Positions 27,662 through 36,552 are shown, counted from the first letter of the stretch. The stretch is DNA of 64,000 nt from Maribacter sp. 4G9 (GCF_002742265.1 NZ_MDGL01000123.1:62001-126000); one strand, 5' to 3'. Notes: a model not told the origin generated them from the letters alone. Numbers and translations: made by a program.

Positions 27662-29138
27662 TTTTTGTTGCTTTTAAAATGACATTAAATTGTTCTTTAT
27701 TAATTGGTTTAAATCCCCTTGGAGCATCATTAATTCCACTTAAAACTTGTAAGTCGATTAGTTCTTTCATATTTATTCTATGTGGGAAAGAATAAACAAA
27801 TAAAAACCTTACCACAAACGGTTTAGTTTTGGAGTACTTCCATATTGCCCGCAATTGATCTTCAGGAAAGACACTACTTTTTCTGCAATACAAAATAAAT
27901 TCGGTTTCATTTGAAAAATCATATTTTATTTCTTGAACAACCCCAATAGTTGAAACAACACTTTTATAATACCCACCGGTCATATAGAATATAATGTTGT
28001 TACCTACTTTCGGGTGAGGAGTTAAGGCTCTCGAAACATAAACTTTATTAATGGCGTTTCGATGTGGAAAATCCTCAATGAAATCTTTTGGGGATTCCGT
28101 ATTGAGAATTGAATCTGGTAATAATTCTGTATGATAATCAGGATAAATTGGCACGATAAAGCAGTCCTGGCTTTTAGAGATAAAAGGATAAGTAAGTTTT
28201 AAATTATTCTTGTCAAATTTCCTACTAAAATCTCTAACATAAACAAGTTCCTCATTTTTATTACCCCACAAAACAAAACCCCATTGTTCAAATAGGTCAA
28301 TTAATCTTCGCTGTTCATCCCTCTTGTCATAAATTGTAACATATATTTCCTCAACTTCGTTTTTTAATGCGTTGTCAAAAATTATTTTCATAAATCGCTC
28401 TCCTAAGCGAAATCCATTATTGATGACCTTAAAGGTTCCAACTTTCAATCTCTTTTTTGGATTAAAGGAAGGACTGACATCTAAATACTTTTCATCCTGA
28501 TCCTCGACCTTTAGATATAAAAATGATAGCAGTAATCCATTATTAGAGTTTACAGTAATATATGCTTCCTCATCATATTTTTTAATAAACCATTTGTCAA
28601 AACCTATATAATCTTCCTTGAGACTTGAAAAAAAATCATCTTCAAGATTTATCCTGCCAAATTTTAATTTTTGAACATTTAGAACTTTGTAATTCACTAA
28701 ATCTGGATGCTCTGCAAAGGTTTTTTCAAGAAATGAATCTATTGTAAATACCTTGTCTGATATGCCCAATTCAATCGCCTTCTTGCGAATTTTTTTATCC
28801 TCTGTTATGAGTATATCTACTCTGCCAACAAATACTTCATTTAACAGTTGGGTGTCAATTAAATCATTTTCATTTACATCGATTTTTTCTGAAACAGCTT
28901 TTAATTCAGGCTGTAATGGTGAAGGAATTTCTATTCGTTCATAGCTATCCAATTTGATTTGAAAAGTATCAACCATTTGTTGATTTTTATACTTTTCAAT
29001 TTCTGATACAGTTAACGTATGGACGCATTTTGTATATTTAGCTCTTTCAAGCCAACGATATAAAATACCTACATCTTGATTTATAACTCTTGATGCTTCT
29101 CTATGAATAATAATATTTGTGTCCAAAAGGGCTTTCAC
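27636..29138 (-). CDS. PIN-GNAT-PUA/ASCH-like fusion protein
   Basis: 500 aa, apparently three domains. Residues 1-150 form a PIN ribonuclease domain (LLDTN with Asp6, SEIEKY about 44, a mid-domain DLIDTQ about 91, ITEDKKIRKKA about 112). Residues about 190-310 resemble a GNAT fold (VGTFKVINNGFRLGERFMK, QWGFVLWG). The last 150 residues look like an EVE/PUA/ASCH-like domain (HPKVGNNIIFYMTGG, about 375). PIN domains cut RNA and are common toxins. Four-bp overlap with the HNH gene upstream and 26-bp overlap with ASCH downstream. Domain order is by pattern, not search. Confidence 0.72.
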   Translation of the reverse strand: MKALLDTNIIIHREASRVINQDVGILYRWLERAKYTKCVHTLTVSEIEKYKNQQMVDTFQIKLDSYERIEIPSPLQPELKAVSEKIDVNENDLIDTQLLNEVFVGRVDILITEDKKIRKKAIELGISDKVFTIDSFLEKTFAEHPDLVNYKVLNVQKLKFGRINLEDDFFSSLKEDYIGFDKWFIKKYDEEAYITVNSNNGLLLSFLYLKVEDQDEKYLDVSPSFNPKKRLKVGTFKVINNGFRLGERFMKIIFDNALKNEVEEIYVTIYDKRDEQRRLIDLFEQWGFVLWGNKNEELVYVRDFSRKFDKNNLKLTYPFISKSQDCFIVPIYPDYHTELLPDSILNTESPKDFIEDFPHRNAINKVYVSRALTPHPKVGNNIIFYMTGGYYKSVVSTIGVVQEIKYDFSNETEFILYCRKSSVFPEDQLRAIWKYSKTKPFVVRFLFVYSFPHRINMKELIDLQVLSGINDAPRGFKPINKEQFNVILKATKSDESFIID

Positions 29139-29974
29139 AGGTTAATGTTATTATGAAATTCGGACTTTTCCATTTGTAAAATGGATCTATTGTTATTTTC
29201 GGAAAGCCAAGTAATATATCCCTTTAATCCGGCATTTGTTAGATTAATAGTATATTCAATTCCCATAATACCTAAAATAAAGTATAGATTGTCCACTTGA
29301 TACATTTCGTTGCCTAATAATGATGTGCCAGGTATTAAAAAATCATATTCATTTAATTTTTCCATGAATTTATTCGAATCATCACAATACTCGACTTGAT
29401 TTTCACTGTCAATTCTTCTGATGTGATATGGCCATATTGCATATCCTTTGCCAAATCTTGCGAAATTTCTAAGCTCATCTAAACCATTATTCTGTACAAA
29501 GTCCTCTTGCCAATTTTCAATTGAGGAAACTCGTTGAGCCAAGGCTTCAAGGGCAATTAAACCAAGGAATTTGGACACGTAAACATTATTCTGTGGTGGT
29601 TCCGGGATAAATGGTACATAAAGTTCCTTACTGTTAAGTATAGAATCTAAAGTGTTTTCATCATTATAGATTACTTCAATTAATTTATCGCTTTTAGATG
29701 AAAAGTTGATTTCGATAATATCTTTATTCTTAGTGAACCCACTAACAGGAGGTATTTTTCCTTTTTTGTTTTCAATCATTATCCTGCCCCTTAAAGATTT
29801 AAAATAGGGCATCTCTAAAACTGTTTTTTCGATTTTACTTCCGAAATAGGAATTACAATTATCACAAACCACTCCTTTCGGTAGTATGTTATTTTTGTTT
29901 CCCAAACTTTCAGGTATAATATGCTCTACTGATTTAGAGTTGGTGCTGTCATTCTTACAAAAAATACATCTCAT
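29135..29974 (-). CDS. HNH-endonuclease-family protein
   Basis: 279 aa. The N-terminal 45 residues hold an HNH-like zinc site: CIFCKN (Cys3, Cys6), SVEHIIPESLGN (His18) and CDNCNSYFG (Cys37, Cys40). The rest has no family I recognise. The stop overlaps the PIN-GNAT start and the start overlaps the membrane-protein gene by 4 bp each, so it is translated with them. HNH proteins of this form usually cut DNA or RNA in mobile elements or defence systems. Confidence 0.75.
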   Translation of the reverse strand: MRCIFCKNDSTNSKSVEHIIPESLGNKNNILPKGVVCDNCNSYFGSKIEKTVLEMPYFKSLRGRIMIENKKGKIPPVSGFTKNKDIIEINFSSKSDKLIEVIYNDENTLDSILNSKELYVPFIPEPPQNNVYVSKFLGLIALEALAQRVSSIENWQEDFVQNNGLDELRNFARFGKGYAIWPYHIRRIDSENQVEYCDDSNKFMEKLNEYDFLIPGTSLLGNEMYQVDNLYFILGIMGIEYTINLTNAGLKGYITWLSENNNRSILQMEKSEFHNNINL

Positions 29975-31059
29975 TTTTCGTATCCAATTTTAGTTAATAC
30001 CCACAACCAGCCCTTTTCCAATTGGGAAATAATCAAGGGTAAAGTGAAATATATTAGAGTAACCACAGCAATTCCCAATGCAATAAAAATCTCAGAAGGT
30101 AAAACAGCCCAAACTTGTAAAAGTGAAACTTCAGGGACAAATGTTTTTCTATATGCAGGGATGAATAACAGCACACCACAAACAATGTTGATTAGTATAG
30201 CTAAAGCAAATTGTCCTGGTCCAATTCTTTCCATTGTATAAATAGAAAAGAATGAAAAAGATTCAGCCGTCTTCTTTTTGTCAAATTCATCTACTTCTTT
30301 CTTGTTAAAGACCACAATAAGTTCATCTTTTTTTACTCGTTTGTCGCCTAAGTATTTGTTAAATGATTCATATTCCAAAGTTCTTACATTTTTTAATGAG
30401 CCATTATCAAAAAAAACTATGTCATACTTGTTTGGCAATATATTAAATGAAAAGCAATATCGTATTTTACAAAAGAACTTGTCACTGAAATAATCAATTT
30501 TGTTAGAAGGAAGATTTCTACGTTCGTTTATTTTTATATCATAAATAATCGTTGATTTACTTATGCCTTTTTTTCTCATTGAGATAAAAGGTGAATCTGG
30601 TTTAATCCAAAACCTAAAGTAAATGTTTGGTTTTTCAACTTGTTGATACTCTCTATAATTTTTAAGATTTAAAGAAACAGAAACGGTTTTATCATCATTT
30701 ATTTCTAATGTTACAGGAAGGACGCAAAGCTCATTTCTCCCACTAAAAGTATGAATTACGCCAAGTTTATTTGTGCTGTTTTTTAAGTATTTAGTATTGT
30801 TTATTGAGTCATTAAAAATAAATCTGCTGTTTTCAGCATTACTAAGTTTTTCGTACAAATCATTTGTCTCACATTTCTTTGACACCCATGGGATATATAA
30901 CCGTATTGTCATTATATCCTCCACAATTGATTCTTTATTTATTTCAAAACCAAACTCAACCAATGAACTATCATTGCTAAATTCCCAAGAACACATATGA
31001 AACCTCTCTATGAGAATAGTGTTTTTCTTATCGGTATATATGAAGAATGAATTATCCAT
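29971..31059 (-). CDS. Hypothetical protein with two C-terminal membrane segments
   Basis: 362 aa. The first 270 residues are hydrophilic and beta-rich; the C-terminal 90 residues contain two strong hydrophobic segments (ALAILINIVCGVLLFIPAY and EIFIALGIAVVTLIYFTLPL). No signal peptide. The gene overlaps the P-loop gene by 8 bp and the HNH gene by 4 bp. A cytoplasmic sensor or effector domain tethered to the membrane by the C-terminus is one reading, as in some anti-phage effectors, but no family is recognised. Confidence 0.7.
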   Translation of the reverse strand: MDNSFFIYTDKKNTILIERFHMCSWEFSNDSSLVEFGFEINKESIVEDIMTIRLYIPWVSKKCETNDLYEKLSNAENSRFIFNDSINNTKYLKNSTNKLGVIHTFSGRNELCVLPVTLEINDDKTVSVSLNLKNYREYQQVEKPNIYFRFWIKPDSPFISMRKKGISKSTIIYDIKINERRNLPSNKIDYFSDKFFCKIRYCFSFNILPNKYDIVFFDNGSLKNVRTLEYESFNKYLGDKRVKKDELIVVFNKKEVDEFDKKKTAESFSFFSIYTMERIGPGQFALAILINIVCGVLLFIPAYRKTFVPEVSLLQVWAVLPSEIFIALGIAVVTLIYFTLPLIISQLEKGWLWVLTKIGYEK

Positions 31060-31600
31060 TTTGATTGTAAATTTTACTTAAGTGATTGGATAAATTCATA
31101 GCAACATTACTTTTTTCAATATATAAGGGAATCTTTAGCGCTACCGATATCTCCTTTGCATAATCCAATTCACTGTTTTGTAGTTGTTCTAAAAGTTCAA
31201 AATCATAGTTTTTATTATCTCTCAAGGCAAGTCTTGTTTTAATCTCTGTAATATCTCCTAAAATGAGACCAAGCGCTTTAGGATTTATCTGCTTAAAAAC
31301 ATCCATTGAAATCTTTTCGACCTCAGCTTTTTCATTTAACAAACAAAAATGTCCGTCTAGCAAATAATATTGTTCTTTTTGGATGGCATTAGTCAATCCT
31401 GCAATTAATCGGTTTTGAGTGAAATGAATGTCTTTGACTTTTTTGTTTTTAGCATCATCACTTATGTCTTCCCATTTTAAAAGTTCACTAGCTGACAAGT
31501 ATTTCATATTCAGTACACGGCAAATATGTTGGCAAATTGTACTTTTACCAACTCCATGTATACCTCCAATGAAGGCTATTCTCCTTTCCGTTTTGTTCAC
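31052..31600 (-). CDS. P-loop nucleotide kinase/ATPase
   Basis: 182 aa. Walker A GIHGVGKST (residues 13-21), an adenylate-kinase-like middle with YYLLDGHFCLL (about 74-84) and an Arg-rich lid-like part (KTRLALRDNKNY). It resembles small AAA/adenylate-kinase-like proteins of unknown substrate. It is the first gene of the five-gene operon. The cassette-head sequence lies about 40 bp upstream (31630-31642). Confidence 0.78.
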   Translation of the reverse strand: MNKTERRIAFIGGIHGVGKSTICQHICRVLNMKYLSASELLKWEDISDDAKNKKVKDIHFTQNRLIAGLTNAIQKEQYYLLDGHFCLLNEKAEVEKISMDVFKQINPKALGLILGDITEIKTRLALRDNKNYDFELLEQLQNSELDYAKEISVALKIPLYIEKSNVAMNLSNHLSKIYNQNG

Positions 31601-31639
31601 TGTTTTTTCGTTTTTAGGTGTCCTGTTCGCATTGCCACC

Positions 31640-32279
31640 AACGCCGCGCTATGTCCAGTCCGGCGAATTTTATGGAAATATAGTGAAAACCTGTAACGAT
31701 GGTGCGGTTATCTGGCAGGTTTCGGATATTGTTAACCGTATCATCTTTTGTCGATAAGGCCATGCAATGGCCTTCTATCGTGGTTTTCACCTTATTGGGA
31801 ATAAAATTTGTCGACCATCCACGATAGCTATCGGGAACATATAGCGTCCTAATATGTCGAGTAGTTGAGCCGTAGCGGCGGCCCTGGCAAGGATGTCCCT
31901 TATCCTACGGCCAATGTAATCTGGCATAGCGCGGCGATGATGTCGACTAGCTTTTGGTGCGGAGATTGCGCCAGCAATGCGACAAAAGTACGCCGCAGGC
32001 GTATTCGACATCATAATGGCCTGCTAAACGCAGTTCGGTGATTTCTACGGAAATATAGCGAAATCGGATAACAATACCGCAAGAAGGGTTCTTCCGCTTT
32101 GTCTTGGGGTGTTGTTTGCCAAGTAGGCCACAATGTTGCCGTAGCGGTATTGGGAGTATAAATTGCCGTACCAAATTGCTTTTAGCTTATGTTATGACAT
32201 CGTTTTGGCTCGATGCCCGGGTAAAGCTGTTTGGAAGACAATGTCATGTGAGATTTGCTATAGCCGATGTCGTGCATAG
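31640..32279 (-). repeat. attC-like cassette junction element 2
   Basis: A 640-bp gene-free element whose first 330 bp are clearly homologous to junction element 1 (shared AACGCCGCGCTATGT and GGAAATATAGTGAAAACC). It contains the inner inverted repeat CGATGATGTCGA (31935-31946) / TCGACATCAT (32005-32014), and a further hairpin pair CAATACCGC / GCGGTATTG near 32070 and 32150. Short open frames inside are not genes. Confidence 0.68.
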
Positions 32280-32282
32280 GTT

Positions 32283-33269
32283 TTATATTTCCCATTTTTC
32301 CAATCCAATAGAAAATCCCAATGGATACATTACATCTCCCCATTTGAAATCTGAATATATTTTTCTTTCTTGAGCTTCATTAAATTGAACTACAATTACT
32401 TCAACGCCAACGTCTTTATATTCTTTCAATTTGTTTTCGTACGTTACATCATCTGCAACTAAAATTATATTATCGTTATTGATTAATCTTTCCATCTGTT
32501 CAAGAATATCAAATGAAACTATTTCTCCTGATTTAGTCACAAAAATATTTACTAAATTATCCTTTTGGGTTTTAAAATTTAATTTACAATCAAAATTTAT
32601 GTGTTCTTCTAGCGAAAAGTGTTCACTTGTTATTAAAAGACAGTTTATAGTTTTTGATTTTGTCTTAAATCTATCGTAACTATCTAAAATGTTTTTTACA
32701 ACTGTTTTAATATCTGGTTTAATGAAGTCCTTTCCTGGCCATATTTTAGAATATGTATTGATAGTGCATTTAATTGCTTTTTCTAAAAATATTCCATCAA
32801 TTAGAATTGTTGTATAGTTTTTTATTTCAGAGCGAGTTAAAACAGTTCTTAATTCTTGAGATTTTGAACTATTGAATACTTTATCAGTAAAATAACTTTC
32901 TTTTGTTTTGGCAATGTTAAAAGACAAGGTGTATTCATTTTTAGTATTTAAAGTCCATTTTACAATTTCATTTGGAAAAAATATAAAAAGATTTTCCGTT
33001 TTATATTCATCCACAGTATAAATGAATAGTATGAATCTTTCATTTACATATTCTTTTGGAATTTTTACATTTGTTGATTGTTTAGTTATCGTTCTACCTT
33101 TAGACTGAATGTTAAGTAACCTTGTTTTCTTTGCTTTTAAATTTTCTATTAAAGTTAGGTCGCTTCCGTTTTTATCATAAGAAGGTTCTTGATAATTAAA
33201 TTCAAATTTCGAAAGTTGAGATTTCAAGTAATTTTCCGCTTGTTTTTCTATTGGTTTATTATCTTTCAT
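32283..33269 (-). CDS. Hypothetical protein with a possible PD-(D/E)xK nuclease motif
   Basis: 328 aa. The N-terminus (EKQAENYLKSQLSKF, then YDKNGSDLTLIE and LLNIQSKGR) matches the pattern of Mrr/DUF4365-like nuclease folds, with Asp37 and a Gln55-x-Lys57 pair. The C-terminal half (about 170-310) may be a small regulatory domain. It stands alone as one cassette: stop 3 bp from the tail repeat (32269-32279), start 14 bp from the head repeat (33283-33294). Visibly more AT-rich than the catabolic genes. The nuclease reading is tentative. Confidence 0.65.
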   Translation of the reverse strand: MKDNKPIEKQAENYLKSQLSKFEFNYQEPSYDKNGSDLTLIENLKAKKTRLLNIQSKGRTITKQSTNVKIPKEYVNERFILFIYTVDEYKTENLFIFFPNEIVKWTLNTKNEYTLSFNIAKTKESYFTDKVFNSSKSQELRTVLTRSEIKNYTTILIDGIFLEKAIKCTINTYSKIWPGKDFIKPDIKTVVKNILDSYDRFKTKSKTINCLLITSEHFSLEEHINFDCKLNFKTQKDNLVNIFVTKSGEIVSFDILEQMERLINNDNIILVADDVTYENKLKEYKDVGVEVIVVQFNEAQERKIYSDFKWGDVMYPLGFSIGLEKWEI

Positions 33270-33291
33270 TTTCGTTTTTCAACTTATGCAC

Positions 33292-33698
33292 AACGTCCTC
33301 CTAAATGCAGTGACGTTCTGGGTTTTGAATTATGTGAATTTATTCACAAATAATTTGAAAGACAATAGGAAAGTTGCCAAATTGCCTTAAGGTGCAGTTG
33401 GGTCGGGTTTTTGGTGTTTTCGATTGTGGGGGCGTAGGTTTCCGGTCCCGACCGCATTGGCAATTTGGTTTAGCGGGGCGTTGGGCCGTGATGCCCATGG
33501 GGCGGTAATTGGAGCCTTTGGCGACAATGTAGCAACGTGGGTTCACCTTTAGGTGATTTGTACATCATCGGTCTCGTATAAGAATAGTAGCGGATTTTCA
33601 CCAACTAACTTTTTAGTTAAACACAGGCCTTTTTTTATATTTACTCACTTTCGTTTTAGCGATTAAACCGCTATTATTTTTATAAAATGTTGCCAGTA
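33292..33698 (-). repeat. attC-like cassette junction element 3
   Basis: A 407-bp gene-free element carrying the same ATTGGAGCCTTTGGCGACAA block (33500 region) as elements 1 and 4. Outer arms GTATAAGAATAGTAGCGG (33576-33593) and 33667-33684 pair at 15 of 18 positions. The right end is the cassette repeat TGTTGCCAGTA (33688-33698). Confidence 0.7.
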
Positions 33699-33703
33699 GT
33701 ACT

Positions 33704-34714
33704 TTATTTTCTAATTCTATTCCAAATGAAATTTTCGGTGTATTCCGCAATCTGTTTTTGAGAATATTTTAATACTGTTGAATCATCATTTCCAACAAGT
33801 CCTTGGATATATTCTCGTTTTATTTGGATTGGTGGAAATCCGTAAAACATTCTCTGCCATATTAGTTCAAAAGATTTTTCTAAAAAGCTCAATGACTGTT
33901 TTACTTTTTCTGTTGTAATTATATTGTTTAATAATTCTTTTCTATTGACATTCGAAAGAATTTTTAGTGTAAAAACTTCCTCTTCCAAATTCACACATTG
34001 AGCAAAATCGGCTTTATCATTTAATCCGTAAAACTCTTTGTAATTTATAGAATCACTATCTTCAAAAAACTGAACAACAAAATCATTCATAAAAATGATA
34101 TTCGGATTTCTGTCACTTGTCGAACCAACATAATTTTCAGTAAAAGCTATATCTCCTCCTAAAGTTTCCAAATATGTAATGGCTAAAGGAAAGTGATTGA
34201 TGTTTTCTGTTTGTCCGTTTAAAATTATTAGACGTAGTTCTTCTTGTACTTCTGGATTTAATTTAAATATCTCTTCACAAATTGAATTTCTCCAAATTTG
34301 TATGTAGAAAAACATTCTTATTAATGAAGCCTCTTCGAAAGTTAGATGACTAACTCCAGAAAGGTCCGCATTCCGTAATTTTGGAATAATATCATTAGAA
34401 AATTGTGATTCAAATTCCGTAAATGATTTTTCACATACACTGCAAAAAACGTAATCTACAGAAAATGGTATTTGTCGAGCGTTTTCAAGTTCCTCCTCTG
34501 TTGGTGCTCTGCCTAATGCTCTTTCTAAATTTACTTCGTCTATTCTCTGAAAATTAAACTCAACAAAAGGATTGCCATTTGATATGTCAAAATAATATCC
34601 GCGCTCTCTTTCATTCGTTCCACCAATATTTAGACATTTTCTTATTACACCATCAGATAAATAATGTGTATTTTTCTTATTAGCTTCTCTTTTTTGACAT
34701 AAAGCACAATTCAT
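33704..34714 (-). CDS. Hypothetical zinc-cluster protein, HNH-like
   Basis: 336 aa. Two Cys pairs resemble an HNH or treble-clef zinc site: CALCQKREANKKNTHYLSDG (about 3-22) and VFCSVCEKSFTEFE (about 91-104); the rest is helical and unassigned. It is a single-gene cassette and the first unit of array 1. It is flanked by the perfect inverted repeat 33688-33698 / 34735-34745. Function unknown; a nuclease-like or zinc-binding role is possible. Confidence 0.62.
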   Translation of the reverse strand: MNCALCQKREANKKNTHYLSDGVIRKCLNIGGTNERERGYYFDISNGNPFVEFNFQRIDEVNLERALGRAPTEEELENARQIPFSVDYVFCSVCEKSFTEFESQFSNDIIPKLRNADLSGVSHLTFEEASLIRMFFYIQIWRNSICEEIFKLNPEVQEELRLIILNGQTENINHFPLAITYLETLGGDIAFTENYVGSTSDRNPNIIFMNDFVVQFFEDSDSINYKEFYGLNDKADFAQCVNLEEEVFTLKILSNVNRKELLNNIITTEKVKQSLSFLEKSFELIWQRMFYGFPPIQIKREYIQGLVGNDDSTVLKYSQKQIAEYTENFIWNRIRK

Positions 34715-34734
34715 ATGGGTTAGTTTTTTCGTAT

Positions 34735-34745
34735 TACTGGCAACA
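34735..34745. other. Recombination boundary at the head of cassette array 1
   Basis: TACTGGCAACA is the perfect complement of TGTTGCCAGTA at 33688-33698 on the other side of the first cassette. To its right the sequence becomes the duplicated platform shared with 51600-52366. Confidence 0.6.
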
Positions 34746-34860
34746 ATTGTGTAACTTACCTAGGTAAATATATTACTATTTTAGAAAGACTAATCTAATG
34801 GCTTTTTAAGCAAGGCCTCGATTTTGATGCTAAAAAAAGTCAGAAAATAGATGATAAAAA

Positions 34861-34884
34861 AAAAGACCTCCGAGGAAGTCTTTT
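34861..34884 (-). terminator. Terminator of lipoprotein gene copy 1
   Basis: An 11-bp stem with one G-U pair (AAAAGACTTCC / GGAGGTCTTTT on the minus strand) is followed by a run of ten or more T, 20 bp after the lipoprotein stop. It separates the lipoprotein transcript from the cassettes. Confidence 0.8.
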
Positions 34885-34905
34885 CTTTACAAGGTTTAGA
34901 TTAAA

Positions 34906-35391
34906 CTATTCCTGGATTGTCAATGCCCTAAAGGAACCATTGCTGATTACGATACTCTTGGTAGCGTCATCTCCAGATATGACCGTAGCCGAAAATGTAC
35001 CTTCCACATACTCAGCTGTTTTTTGGGTGATAACGATGCTACCCTCCTCGGCAAAATCAAAGTCGTATCCCAAAGCATCCGCAGTAAAGGCGATGGTATA
35101 ATCTGCGGCGAAATCATCAGTTATTGCATGCGTACCCTCTTCGTACGTTTTGGGTACCCATACACTAATTTGCATATCACCTGGATCCATGAGTGAAGAC
35201 CCGTTATTGCCATTAAAAGTTATGTTGCTGCCTTCAGCCGTAATAATATCGGAGAAATTATAATTCGTGCCCTCGGCTGTAAATTTGATAAAAGTGTCCG
35301 AAGTGCCGCCTTCATCATTGTCATCTTTACTACAGGATATAAATGTGGCTGCCGCAATAAATAATAAGAGGCTAAATTTTAAAATTTTCAT
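34906..35391 (-). CDS. Small lipoprotein, platform copy 1
   Basis: 161 aa with lipoprotein signal (ATFISC, Cys at about 20), acidic SKDDNDEGG linker and a beta-rich body that probably forms one small beta-sandwich. No named family. It is nearly identical to the protein at 51765-52250, differing at roughly seven positions. Both copies sit directly upstream of a cassette array and have their own terminator. Confidence 0.8.
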   Translation of the reverse strand: MKILKFSLLLFIAAATFISCSKDDNDEGGTSDTFIKFTAEGTNYNFSDIITAEGSNITFNGNNGSSLMDPGDMQISVWVPKTYEEGTHAITDDFAADYTIAFTADALGYDFDFAEEGSIVITQKTAEYVEGTFSATVISGDDATKSIVISNGSFRALTIQE

Positions 35392-35544
35392 GTTTTTTAG
35401 TTTTTAATTATTGTGATAGAAATGTCTAACGTAGGGGAATTCTTATTATTTCAAATTTTAACTTTTAAAAGGTTAAAGCGGTTTTATATCATTTAAAAAA
35501 GGAATTTCGGTCTTCACTATAATTTGATGAAAAAGAAAGATAGC

Positions 35545-35578
35545 AAGCGGGAACCATGCATTGAATTAGTTCCCGCTT
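35545..35578. terminator. Hairpin AAGCGGGAAC...GTTCCCGCTT
   Basis: A 10-bp perfect stem, 14-nt loop and T-tract. A close relative (12-bp stem) lies at 52488-52521 beyond the second platform copy, so this terminator belongs to the same duplicated neighbourhood. Confidence 0.65.
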
Positions 35579-35634
35579 TTTCCAAATTATGCCAAATTGA
35601 TTATCCAGTTCTTAATCTGTACCAAATACATTAT

Positions 35635-35933
35635 ATGGGAAATGTATTTTATAAACACGTGCGAAGGAAAACTTTAAATGAACCGTAAAAATGGTTTTGG
35701 AAGAACTTTGAAAAACGGAATTAATAAATGAGTCGTCTATCAATCCTGAGAACGATAGGCTCACCCAACAGGAAGTGGCCAAATTCTTGGGTATCTCCGT
35801 GACCGCATTGATCAGTTGGAAGAAGAAAAAAATTGTGCCCGATTTTCAAATAGGACGTGCCATTTTTTTCTCCAAAAAGGAGTTGTTGGATTTGGCTAGA
35901 AAAAATGCTTTTATCTGTAGATTTAGACATTAG
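35635..35933 (+). pseudogene. Degenerate copy of the excisionase-like gene
   Basis: Aligns along its whole length with 24692-24988, starting at the same ATGGGAAATGTA and keeping the HTH region (CACCCAACAGGAAGTGGCCA). Small deletions shift the frame after codon 5 and an in-frame TGA replaces a CGC codon, so it cannot make the protein. It marks a second, decayed copy of the element end. Confidence 0.85.
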
Positions 35934-36065
35934 TTCCAGTAATTATTTATTGGTAGTCCTGTAAGTGATGAAATTTTAGAAATCGCGCATTGTCATGTTC
36001 CCCCACTCTGTCCAAACAATCTTTTATAAAAGGAGAAAATAATATACAAAAGTATGTAATATTTT

Positions 36066-36089
36066 ATATTTTTGATATATCAAATATAT
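36066..36089. promoter_or_regulatory. Palindromic operator before the MarR gene
   Basis: The perfect 14-bp palindrome TTTGATATATCAAA (36071-36084) extends with one mismatched pair to 24 bp and ends 21 bp before the chosen MarR start. MarR dimers bind such palindromes, usually to repress their own operon. Confidence 0.6.
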
Positions 36090-36110
36090 GTACATCAAAT
36101 AAAAATACTT

Positions 36111-36545
36111 ATGAATCTAAAAGCGCCAACTGATATAGTCATTTATTCTATAGAAAAAGCAATCAAATCATATAGAAAAATGGCCCAAGCAAACATTCGC
36201 AAGGTTGAAAGAAATATAACAATAGACCAAGTGCTCCTTCTCATTCTTTTGAAGAACGGCCCTGATTTAACACAAGTTGAAATGGCAGAAATGTTGTTTA
36301 AAGATTATGCCTCGATTACAAGAATGATTGAACTTATGGTAAAGAATGATTACTTGACCAGAAATGAAAACCAAGAGGATAGGAGACGAAAGGAATTGAT
36401 TGTCTCTAAAAAGGGAGAAAATATAATTACAAAACTCTTTCCGATAATTGAAGAAAATAGAAATACAGCTCTCAAAGGTTTAAGTCAATCCGAAATTGAT
36501 CTGTTGGATTTGCTTTTAAAAAAAATAATAACTAACTGTAATTGA
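36111..36545 (+). CDS. MarR-family transcriptional regulator
   Basis: 144 aa. The start is MNLKAPTD rather than an ATG 39 bp upstream, because that one lies inside the palindromic operator. The winged HTH is clear: LTQVEMAEMLFKDYASITRM then LVKNDYLTRNENQEDRRRKE. N- and C-terminal helices would form the dimer. It probably autoregulates and controls the serine hydrolase gene, which starts 7 bp after its stop. Confidence 0.88.
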   Translation: MNLKAPTDIVIYSIEKAIKSYRKMAQANIRKVERNITIDQVLLLILLKNGPDLTQVEMAEMLFKDYASITRMIELMVKNDYLTRNENQEDRRRKELIVSKKGENIITKLFPIIEENRNTALKGLSQSEIDLLDLLLKKIITNCN

Positions 36546-36552
36546 AACGAAA

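Larger units (their letters stand above)
34742..35507 (-). repeat. Duplicated array platform, copy 1
   Basis: About 765 bp nearly identical to 51600-52366 in the same orientation. It contains the AACAATTGT boundary, a palindrome TTACCTAGGTAA, a terminator, the lipoprotein gene and about 110 bp of upstream region. Similarity is lowest next to the boundary and stops abruptly at both ends. Confidence 0.85.

Noticed and set aside
31787-32174. Open frames of about 75 codons within junction element 2.
   Set aside because: They overlap one another in different frames and cover sequence homologous to non-coding element 1.
26766-33698. The junction elements as CRISPR arrays or eroded coding genes.
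   Set aside because: There are no short regular repeats with spacers. Open frames inside are short and not conserved between copies, while inverted-repeat structure is.
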